NCBI RefSeq assembly: GCF_001659605.2
Contig: NC_035169.2
Coordinates: forward strand, 8,527,610 to 8,591,609
Direction: 5' to 3'
Length of the DNA: 64,000 nucleotides
DNA from: Manihot esculenta
Lineage: Eukaryota; Streptophyta; Magnoliopsida; Malpighiales; Euphorbiaceae
Part shown: in pieces, positions 21,315-31,059 of the stretch
Layout of the letters: every line of letters begins with the position of its first letter
Numbering within the stretch: the stretch's first letter is position 1
The notes under the pieces: model-generated
Seen by the model: the letters and a program-made list of their open reading frames with translations, nothing else
The model's database searches: none
Told to the model about the DNA's origin: nothing
Made by a program: the position numbers and the translations under genes

Positions 21315-21480
21315 CTACCTGTGCTTTTCGTTTAAATTAATTATGCTATGATTGATATTATATATGTGATATATGTTTATAAGAATGGCATGATAGTTAC
21401 ATATAAATGATTAGATCATTTAAATAATTTTAATTTTGTTAGAAAATTAAATTAATTAAATAAAAATATTTGCAACTGGA

Positions 21481-21504
21481 TTCACGATGAACAGTCATCG
21501 TGAA
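21481..21504. other. Perfect stem-loop in the Copia leader
   Basis: TTCACGATGA and TCATCGTGAA are exact reverse complements separated by ACAG, giving a 10-bp stem with a 4-nt loop about 180 nt after the LTR. Position and shape would suit an RNA dimerisation or packaging signal, but that is inference. Confidence 0.8.
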
Positions 21505-21529
21505 CCCAAAAATTGGCGAGGCTGATGGG

Positions 21530-21990
21530 CGGACGTGGAGGGCGTGTGACGCTCGCGACCACCTGCAGAGAGTGTCTTTGCCGCCGCCGGCGAGGAACGA
21601 CTGATTCTTCGGCCGTCAATAGCCTAGCCGGCGTCACTGCCTGGAACGCAGTGACTGAGAAGGCCGGCCCCGGAGGATCGCGCGCCCTGGAAGGGCCGCG
21701 CGACCGGAGGGTCGCGCCTCCCCGCAGGTCGCGCGACCGGTGGGTCGCGCAACCCGAGGGGTAGCACGACCGGAGGGTCGCTCCTCCCAGTGGGTCGCGC
21801 CTTCCCGTGGGTCGCGCGACCCAAGGGGTAGCGCGCCCGGGGATCGCTCGACCAGTGCCTCGCGCGCCGGTGGGTCGTGCATCTGTGGATCGCCCGCCGA
21901 TGAGTCGCGCGACGGTGAGGGCAACGGCCGGAAAGTCCGGCGGGCTTCTGGACCTTCGGGCAGAAGCTGGGGGAAGAAGATGATGCCCCA
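21530..21990. repeat. GC-rich, CpG-dense minisatellite in the Copia leader
   Basis: Imperfect units of about 17 bp built on GGTCGCGCGACC (itself a perfect 12-bp palindrome) repeat through about 21660-21920, in an otherwise strongly AT-rich element. Open frames exist on both strands (up to 169 codons) but are repetitive Arg/Gly/Pro text with no recognisable domain, so I do not call a gene. Confidence 0.75.
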
Positions 21991-22039
21991 AAATTACGAT
22001 TTTGCCCCTGAAAATAATTAATAAAAAATAATAATAATA

Positions 22040-22475
22040 ATAATAAGAAAATAATATTTTAAAATTATTTTCTTTTAGTTTTTAAATTAGATTTAAAAGA
22101 CTATATTTTATTATTATTATTTATAGTCTTTAAATTAGATTTAAATGACTATATTTTATTATTTTCTTTTAGTCTTTAAATTAGATTTAAATGACTATAT
22201 TTTGTCATATGTTAGTATGAGATACTATGCATTATTGTCTATATATATGTATACATATAGGATGCTATAATATATATATGCAAGACAAAATAATTATAAG
22301 AAAATAGAAAATAAATTATTTTATTTTAGTCTTTAAATCAGATTTAAATGACTATGTAAAATAATTTTATTATTTTGTTATACATTAGTATGAGATACTA
22401 TGCATGATGGTTTATATATGTATGCATATTGGATGTCATAATATATACACATGCAAGACAAAATAATTAAAATTA
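22040..22475. repeat. AT-rich direct repeats in the Copia leader
   Basis: AGTCTTTAAATTAGATTTAA followed by ATGACTAT recurs about four times (near 22080, 22125, 22172, 22330). A longer unit of about 160 bp containing TTAGTATGAGATACTATGCA is present twice (near 22210 and 22385). No gene is seen up to the gag remnant. Confidence 0.75.
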
Positions 22476-23021
22476 AAATTGAACCCTCATTTCAAAATTT
22501 TAAGTTTTAATGCCACCCATATATTAAAAACCTATCAAGACTAAGATCACCAAAATGCAGGTTTTGCCAAAGCAAAGTGCATTAGGATTATCCTAGTAAG
22601 GTAGGATGAGTAATGGTTACTCATTTATTTAATTTTGGTTGAGCTTAATTAGGCTATCAAAACGGTTTTGGGCCTAAGGCATTAGATGAGGTATAACATG
22701 CATTTGACATATGATGTCAATACCTCATAATTTAAGAGTTACATTAGATGTAATTGGTAAGGGGTTACCTACCTAAATAACTTAATTCTAAGCGTCATGC
22801 CAAAGCTGACTTAGAATTAGGTGAAATATGGATCTTAGCCCACTAAAATATTATTATTATTTTGAGGGTTATATTTTAGTGGGAGATTATTATCACCTCA
22901 ATATTAATTTGTTTATTAAATTAATTATGTTTGCATAATTTTGTAGATAATTATTGCTGCTAATAACAATTCCACCTTATCACTGCGATCCATCCTTGAG
23001 AAGGATAAACTGAAAGAAAAA

Positions 23022-23400
23022 TGGGACTAATTTTGTTGATTGGTTTAGAAATTTGAGAATTGTTCTCAAGCAAGAGAAAAAGTCCTACGTGCTTGATGAA
23101 GCTATCCCTGAACCACCTCCTGCTGATGCTACTAATGCTGTTAAGAACAAGCATAAGAAGTATATGGATGATTCTAATGACATTGGATGTCTTATGTTGG
23201 CAACTATGTGCCCAGAACTTCAGAAGGATCTGGAGCACCTTAAGGCCTATGAGATGAGTGTCCATCTCAAACAAGCTTTCCAACAACAAGTTAGGCAGGA
23301 TAGGTATGAAACCACCATTGCGTTGCATGATTGCAAAATGGCTGGATGTGAATCAGTTAGTACTCATGTTTTAAAGATGAAAGGCCTACCCAAATTTTGA
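23022..23400 (+). pseudogene. Copia gag remnant
   Basis: Sequence from about 23053 encodes the front of a Copia gag (IVLKQEKKSYVLDEAIPEP, MCPELQKDLEHLKAYEM, RYETTIALHDCKM). The conserved N-terminal peptide just upstream (DWFRNL) is in the same frame behind a stop. The frame ends at TGA 23398-23400. The rear half of the gag domain is missing between HVLKMKG and the zinc-knuckle region, consistent with an internal deletion. Confidence 0.8.
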
Positions 23401-24651
23401 ATGTCAATAAGGGTAAAGCCCATGAAAAATAAGGGGAAGCCCAAGTCTAAAGGTGGTAATGGGTCTAAGGGACGAGGCAAGCCTAAATGGCAATCCAAGG
23501 CAAAAGTTCCTAAGGAAATAGTTCCTAAGGAAGGAATCTGCTTCCATTGCAAGGAACCAGGGCATTGGAAGAGAAATTGCAAACTCTATTTGGATGAGTT
23601 CAAGAAGAAGAAGAGTAGTGAGACTACGGCTTCAGGTATTTATGTTATAGATATCAATTTATCTATTTCTACTTCATGGGTATTGGATACCGGATGTGGC
23701 TCTCACATTTGTACAAATGTGAAGGGTCTCAAAAGGAGTAGAAAACTGAAAAAGGGCGATGTGGACCTACGTGTAGGCAATGGAGCAAGAGTTGCTGCCA
23801 TAGCTGTAGGGACATATGAACTTGTGTTGCCCAATGGGCTTTTGCTAGTTCTAAATAATTGCTTTTATGTTCCTACTTTGAGTAGGAATATTATTTCAGT
23901 TTCAGTTTTGGACGATGAAGGTTTTTCATTTCTTGTTAAGAATAAGAAATGCTCCATTAATAAAGATGATTTGCTTTATTGTATTGCAAATTCATATGAT
24001 GGCCTTTATGTCCTTTATCTAGATGATTCTAGAGACAGCAATATCTATAACATAACTTCTAAGAAAACTAAGCCAAATGAGTTAAACCCAACATATTTAT
24101 GGCACTGTCGTCTTAGCCATATAAATGAGAATCGCATATCTAAGCTCCATAAAGATGGTTTATTAGATTCGTTTGATTTTGAATCATTTGAAAATTGTGA
24201 ATCTTGTTTGCTAGGTAAGATGACAAAGGACCTTTTTACTGGACAAGGTCAAAGGGCTTCAGACTTATTGGGCTTAATACATACAGATGTTTGTGGCCCA
24301 CTAAGCATTAGTGCTAGGGGAGGTTATCAGTACTTCATTACATTCACTGATGATTTCAGTAGGTATGGCTATGTCTACCTAATGAAACATAAGCATGAAT
24401 CTTTTGAAATGTTTAGAACTTTTCAAAATAAAGTACAAAATCAACTTGGTAGAACTATTAAGATGCTTCGATCTGATCGAGGTGGTGAATATTTGAGCCA
24501 AGAGTTTGATGAACATCTTAAAAACTGTGGAATTGTTTCACAATTAACTCCTCCAAGAACTCCACAATGGATTGGTGTTTCTAAAAGGAAAATTCGAACT
24601 TTATTAGATATGGTTCAATCTATGATGAGTCAAACAGATCTCCCTTTATAG
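23401..24651 (+). pseudogene. Copia zinc knuckle, protease and integrase (broken)
   Basis: In order: a basic stretch and CCHC knuckle (CFHCKEPGHWKRNC, about residue 41); protease with WVLDTGCGSHIC (about residue 92, D-T-G intact); integrase zinc region (HCRLSH...CESCLLGKM); and the catalytic core with HTDVCGPL and LRSDRGGEY. The third catalytic position reads GVSKRK where G-V-x-E-R is normal, so the catalytic Glu is replaced by Lys. The frame stops at TAG 24649-24651, within the segment before FWGYALETA. A small indel near 24700 shifts the frame for the next part. Confidence 0.88.
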
Positions 24652-24653
24652 TT

Positions 24654-26207
24654 TTGGGGTTACGCCTTGGAAACAGCTGTATTCATTCTGAACCGAGTAC
24701 CATGAAAGCGGTTGAAAAGACACCATATGAGTTATGGACTGGGAAAGTGCCCAGTTTGTCTTTCCTTAAGATTTGGGGTTGTGAGGCTTATGTGAAACGC
24801 CCATTTTCAGATAAGTTAGCTTCAAAATTTATCAAGTGCAATTTTGTGGGGTATCCTAAGGAAACCAAAGGATACTACTTCTATACTCCCTCAGAGAACA
24901 AAGTGTTTGTTGCTCGAAATAGTACCTTTTTGGAAAAGGAATTTATCTCTCAGAGATTCAGTGGGAGTACAGTGCGACTTGAGAAAACTCAAGCACCACA
25001 AGAGAGCATTGAACCGCCAGTAGAACCACTTCCAGTACCACAAACAGTTGTGGAGACTGAAAGGGTGACACAAGTCCCATGCAGATCTGATAAGACACGT
25101 CATCAGCCTGAGAGATATGGATTTCTCATGACTGATAATCGTGAACTTTTACTCAAAAATGAAGATGAACCTTGTGTTTACAAGAAGGTTAGTGGGAGTG
25201 CAGTTGTGTTTCTAGTCCTATATGTGGATGACATATTAATCATTGGAAATGATATCCCTACCTTGCAAAAGGTTGAGACTTGGTTAGGGAATTCTTTTCC
25301 AATGAAGGACTTAGGTGAGACTGCATATATCCTTGGTATTAAGATCTATAGGGATAGATCCAAGAGGATAATCGGTCTGAGTCAAAGTACTTATATTGAC
25401 AAGGTGCTGAAAAGGTTCAGCATGCAAGATTCCAAAAGAGGATTCTTGCCCATGTCTCATGGTATTCATCTTAGCAAGAATCAATGTCCTATGACATCTG
25501 ATGAGCGAGAACGGATGAATAAGATCCCTTATGCTTCCGCTATTGGATCTATCTTGTATGCCATGTTATGTACTAGACCAGACGTCTCATATGTCTTGAG
25601 CACAACAAACAGATATCAGACAGATCCCGGTGAGAGTCACTGGACAGCTGTTAAGAATATCCTAAAGTACCTTAGAAGGACTAAGGATGCATTCCTAGTT
25701 TATGGAGGATTGGAAGACGAGCTAGTTGTAAGTGGTTACACAAATGCTAGTTTTCAAACCGACATAGATGACTTCAGATCGCAGTCAGGATTCGTATTCA
25801 ATTTAAATGGTGGAATTGTTAGTTGGAAGAGTTCCAAGCATAGTACTATAGCAGATTCTACAATAGAAGCTGAGTATATAGCAGCATCAGATGCAGCTAA
25901 AAGGGCAGTCTGGTTGAAGGAATTCATCTCAGAGTTGGGAATGGTTCCCAGCATTGCAAAACCTATGGACCTTTATTGTGATAATAACGGTGCCATAGCA
26001 CAGGCAAAGGAGCCCAGATCTCACCAGAGATCTAAACATATACTCAGACGATATCACCTTATTCGAGAGATCATTGATAGAGGAGATATCAAAATATGCA
26101 AAGTAGACACAAATGACAACATTGCAAATCCACTGACCAAGCCTCTTTCACAGATCAAGCATGATCAGCACGCTAGGTCTATGGGTATTAGATACTTATA
26201 TGATTAG
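24654..26207 (+). pseudogene. Copia RT-RNase H region with RT core deleted
   Basis: The frame starts in shifted sequence, then reads the integrase C-terminal region (TPYELWTGKVPSLSFLKIWG). It passes directly from NRELLLKNEDEPCVYKK into the late RT: the fingers and first palm part, normally about 150-170 residues, are gone. The YVDDILIIGN box and everything after it, including RNase H (EAEYIAASDAAKRAVWLK, DNNGAIAQAKEP, HILRRYHLIRE), remain. The deletion edges appear to share the text for N-E/G-D-E-P, suggesting a short-repeat deletion. RT activity is impossible. Confidence 0.9.
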
Positions 26208-26213
26208 GCCTAG

Positions 26214-26227
26214 TGCAAGTGGGAGAT
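26214..26227 (+). other. Copia polypurine tract
   Basis: CAAGTGGGAGAT lies immediately before the 3' LTR, the usual AAGTGGGAGAT-type tract of this Copia group. Confidence 0.8.
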
Positions 26228-27726
26228 TGTTAGTGTATATGCCCTAGGCCATTATCTTGGACTTTTTTGTATGTCATTTTGGTTATTAATAAAAGAGGTT
26301 TTTATCATTATTATTTGTTTGCATGTTACATAATAATGATTATCATCCCTGGTTACTTATTATTATGTTGATAATAATAAAATATAACTAGTATGATTAT
26401 TGATTGATAATCATGAGATGATTATGTATATGTTGATATAAATCAATAATCATAAATACTTGTTAGAGAACAAAGTATTGGATGGACCCGCATTGAGATC
26501 ACTACATGGGTCATTGTCATAAGTGAATCTCAAAGTAGTTATGTCTTAATCCTTTGACTTGAGATTGTCATAGTTTCCAACATAAGGACTGTTATGTTTT
26601 GACATAATCAAACGTTGTCTTTAATCGGACAATCATAAAGGTTATGATTGAGCATAATAGAAATTATGTAGAGGAAAATGAACAATCAAGATAGGATTTG
26701 TCCCTCTCTATGAGAGAGATATCTTCTGGGCCCCTCGATAAGTGAGACTGAGAAATGCATGGCCGTGCTCAAATGAATTGATAGTGTGATCAATATCATT
26801 TGAATTTATCAGTCTACTTAGAGATCGAGAAATCATAAGTTTGAACATTATAAGTTTGACATTGACCATGACTTATGTTCAAACTAGATATCGTGAGACA
26901 AAGGGATTAATACATGTTCTATTTAATAGGCTTTATCGGACTATTGATCCTCATATTAGTTGGGTAGTCATAATGTCTTGCTAGAGGCCACTTATGACTT
27001 ATAGGCCTTGTTGGACTGGGCCTATTGCCAATTAATATGAGCCTATTGGGTCACACACAAGAACGTTGTTGATGTGCTATATTAATGGGCTAAAAGCCCA
27101 TTAGTATAATTAATAATAATAAAGTGTTATTATTATTAATATTATTATTAATATTAATTATTAATATAACTAATAATAATAAGTGTTATTATTATTAATA
27201 ATAATAATTTATTATTATGAGATAATAATATTTAAAAGATCTGCAGTCTATCTGTAAGTGTTACAGATAAAGGACTCTATCACATAAAGATATTTGAGTA
27301 TCTGTGAGATTGTGATAGTGGGTTCTAAGCACAACTCTTTTAGGAAAAGAGTTGTGGGAAAATAAAAAGACTGAGGCCTATAAATACTCCTTCTACAGAT
27401 TGAGTAAGGGGGTTTTTTTTGTGGTTGAAAAGTTTTGAGAAAACTCAGTCTAAAAGATTGTAGAACATAGAGCACATAATCTATCCATCTTGAAAAGAGC
27501 TAGCACTCTAGAAGGATAGAAGACGTTCGTGTGGATACCATAGAGGGTGTTCGTTTGAAAAGGCAGCACCATCAGTCCGCCAGTGTATCTTCACTACGAG
27601 ATTAACAGGTTAGTCTCACATCTTTCTTATGATTTAAACGGAGCACTCGGATTCTGGAAAGGAAATCCAAAATTTTATTTTTCCGCTGCGCAATTAGATT
27701 GCAATTAATCTCCGGATTTCCCAACA
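26228..27726 (+). repeat. Copia 3' LTR (1499 bp)
   Basis: Same sequence as 19802-21301 with one fewer T in the early homopolymer. Ends CCCAACA, followed by GTCTC at 27727-27731. Confidence 0.95.
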
Positions 27727-27731
27727 GTCTC

Positions 27732-28924
27732 AAACTGGTATAAAATTTCGGTACGCGAAAAAACTCGCCTTCAAAGCCACCAACAACGTAGCTGAGTACG
27801 AGGTAGTAATAATGGTTCTAAGAATCATCAAGAAGTTAGGTATCCAAAAATTGATTGTTTTTAGTGACTCACAGCTGATTGTCACTTAGTACCATAGACA
27901 ATTCAAACCTCATCAAATATGAGGAAAAGGTCCGGTAATTAATAGAGAAGGTCAAAGGCGAGCAAGACAGTTGTGATTGCAAACTTTGCCAGGTAGCCAA
28001 AGGCAATAATAAAGAGGCAGATCTTCTAGCTAAGATGGCAGCGGCAGGAGAGCAGCACTTGATTCAATCATTCTAGTTCAAGTAGTTACACACTTCAGCA
28101 ACGAAGATGAAAGAGTTTTTCTCTATAGAAAAGGGGAAATCGTGATGATGTCCGTATACAAATTCTTAACACAAGATGATCTTTCAGTCGATGAGTTATC
28201 ATATAAATAGGTAATAAGGAAGTCTTCTAAATACAGACTAATTGATGGTTGGTTATACAGGAGGTCCTCCATGCAGCTATGGTTGCAGTGTTACTGAGGT
28301 GAAAGCTAGAAAATCCTAAAAGGTATCTATAAAAGTGATTGCAGGAGCCATGAAAGAGCAAGGAAAATCGCCCGAAAAATATTTAGACAAGGGTACTACT
28401 AGCCAATGATAATGTAGGATGCAAAGCAACTTGTCCAGAAGTGTCGGAGATGCCAAGTATATGCAAACATTCCAAGGACCCTGAGAGATATGCAAGCGGT
28501 CATTGAAAGTTCCTAACCTTTCTTTAAGTGGGAGATAGACATCCTTGGCCCATTTCTTAAGGTGTCCAGATCAAGGAAGTTTGTTATCATGGTAATAGAT
28601 CACTTCAGCAAATGGGTAGAAGCTGAGGCAGTATAGTCCATCACTACCCAACAAATAATCTCGTTTGTCAGCAAAAATATATTCACTCGATTCGGAATAC
28701 CTCAAATAGTGATTACCAGTAATGAAACTCAGTTTGCAAGCACCAGGTTTAGAGACTTTTATAAGAAATGAGAAATTGATTTGAGGTTTAGCTCAACCTA
28801 CCATCACCAGTCTAATGGTATGATAGAGGTCACAAACAGGACCATATTTTAAGGACTGAAGAAAAGACTTGACCAAGCCAAAGGAAATTAGCCTGAAGAG
28901 TTACATCACATACTATGGCATACA
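27732..28924 (+). pseudogene. Tat-type element: archaeal-type RNase H and integrase (decayed, duplicate copy 1)
   Basis: It resumes the Tat polyprotein after the Copia insertion. FKATNNVAEYEVVIMVLRI and VFSDSQLIV (27770-27890) are the hallmarks of the second, archaeal-type RNase H that defines Tat elements. From about 28540 the integrase core follows (DILGPFLKV, VIDHFSKWVEAEAV, FGIPQIVITSNETQF, SNGMIEVTNRTI); the second catalytic Asp reads Asn, and several stops interrupt. It is broken at 28924 by a solo LTR. From 27921 onward the sequence is repeated at 33543. Confidence 0.82.
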
Positions 28925-31054
28925 TGTAATGACCCGAAATCCGGACCGCTACCGGAGCTAGGATCCAGATCGACTAAAGGTCGCCGGGACTCGTAGCAAG
29001 CCTAACTTACATCCTGTATACCTGTTAAATCCCATACATGATCATGCATATACATAAAAACTTTAAACTTTTTCTTTCATTCCCAAGCTTAATCTGTGCA
29101 TGCACATAACCATAAACATAAAACCTCACAAGGGAGCCCTCATCAAATGCTCCAATGGGTTAACATATCATACATTAAGCTTGGTTTAACATAAAACATC
29201 ATTAAAATATTTCATTAAGAAGATCATGTACCCAAAAGGGATTTACCATACATTAGGGCCAAGCACAATTTCTATCCTCAATACAATTCTTTATATTACA
29301 TAACATTATAGTATTTTCCAATACATGTCCACTACTAACTATTACATACACTATGCCTCTACTCTTGCCGACCTCCTGGTCTATCCCGAATCTGCAAACC
29401 TGGGGGTTAAGAGAAAAGGGTGAGCTACTAGAGCCCAGTGAGCAGAATAGTAAAACATTATATTAAAATCCATGCTTTCATGAAATGCATCACATCACAA
29501 ACAAATCACATCAAGGATGGACTTGTCACCAATAGCCCTCTACATAATCCAATCATGCCAGGGGCGTAGTGCAGGTCACACCTGGTCTTTCTCTTATACA
29601 TAACATATCATACATATCCAATCGTGCCGGGGGCGTAGTGCAGGCCACACCTGGACTTCCATATCATATCATATCATGTCTCATCATATCGAGGACTAAT
29701 GGGTCATCCAACATCCATCCACATCAACATCAAATTATGCAATGCAACATATTCGTGAAATTCTAATGCAACAACATAAAATATATCCTGGCATTCATGA
29801 TGCATGAACATGCTCAAAATTTATTTGCTTGCAATATAAAGATTCATTCTACTCACCTCAGACTGACTCTGAAGCAGCTAGTTCACTGCTGGAGTCCTCG
29901 GTTCCTCAGGTCCGTTCCTACACAGGTGGACTCAAAAGAGGGACCAAACATAGACTAACATGACTCTAAACAACTCCCCAAAAACCCCCTAAAACATCAT
30001 AAAACAATCATAGAAATCATGCAAAGGAAGGCTGAACAGGGCACTTTCGGCGGCAGGTTCGGCGGCCGAAAGTCCCTCCAGAGCCGAAACTCAGCCACTT
30101 TCGGTGGCAGGTTCGGCGGCCGAAAGTGGTTCCAGAGCCGAAACTCCTGCATGTTCGGCGGCACCTTCGGCGGCCGAAACTGCTCTCCAGAGCCGAAAGT
30201 CCAACTTTCGGGGGCAGGGTTCGGCAGCCAAAACAAGCCACCACAGGCAGGTTCGGCGGCCGAAAGTGCCTTCGGCTGCCGAACCTGAGCTCTTTCAGAA
30301 ATGGCAGAACTCAGTCCTTATGCACATTTAGCCTCCCAAACCTTCCAAAACATGCACAACACACCCAAAACATGCAGAAACATGTTCACAAGTATATAGG
30401 GATCTCAAACTATTCTATACCCCAACAAACAACACATCTAATAACACATATAACATACATTATCCATAAAACTCACATAAACCCGAACATCATGCATATA
30501 TTCTAATCATGCAATAAACCCCTCAAAACTTTATAAAACATACAAGAAGGGTAGGATCTAAGCTTACCTCTTGAAGATCGAGAGGAGATACGATCTTTAA
30601 CTTGGAGATGGGAGAAATCTAGCTCCTTGAGTCTCCAAGCTCCAAAACTTGATCTTTAGCTCAAAAACTTCAAATACCAAGTTAAAACTTGTTAAAACTT
30701 GAAAAAATTGAAGAAAATCATCAAAACTAACCATGGGAGGGCATGGACTCACCTCTGCCCGAAAATGGGGAAGAAAACTCGCCCGTTTTCGGACATGGGG
30801 CCTTTTATAGGTGGCTGGCCAAACCACCTTCGGAGGCCAAAGGTGCTCTCTAAAGTGCACTAGGTTCGGCAGCCGAACCTGGATTTCCTCCCTCGGTCTT
30901 TTTAATTCAAAACTCAATTTCTTTCTTACTTAAAACCATAAAATACATGAAAACATTTTATAAAAATATGATTTTACCCTTCTAGAGAGTTCCGACATCC
31001 AAGATTCTACCGGACGGTAGGAATTTCGATACCGGAGTCCAGCCGGGTATTACA
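28925..31054 (-). mobile_element. Tekay-type solo LTR, reverse orientation
   Basis: The complete 2130-bp LTR reads TGTAATGACCCG...CGGGTATTACA on the plus strand, flanked by ATACA on both sides (28920-28924, 31055-31059). No internal sequence is present, so it is the product of LTR-LTR recombination. The TATA box is the reverse complement at 30802-30809. TTCGGCGGCCGAA-type palindromes lie at 30050-30285. Copy 2 of the duplication lacks it, giving the empty site near 34553. Several open frames on both strands here are repeat artefacts. Confidence 0.93.
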
Positions 31055-31059
31055 ATACA

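Larger units (their letters stand above)
19802..27726 (+). mobile_element. Ty1/Copia element, recent but coding-defective
   Basis: This 7.9-kb element has LTRs of 1500 and 1499 bp that look identical apart from one T in a homopolymer (seven against six). It has a perfect initiator-Met primer-binding site, a long non-coding leader (about 1.7 kb), broken gag and pol frames, and a purine tract before the 3' LTR. It is inserted in the archaeal-type RNase H of the Tat element. The contrast between pristine LTRs and a heavily damaged coding region suggests that it was mobilised in trans. Confidence 0.94.

Noticed and set aside
21482..21991. A 169-codon reverse frame in the GC island as a captured gene
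   Set aside because: Repeat-encoded Arg/Gly/Pro text with no domain; open frames on several strands are expected from such composition.
28925..31054. A full reverse-oriented gypsy element
   Set aside because: Only one LTR is present between the ATACA duplications; there is no primer site or internal sequence.
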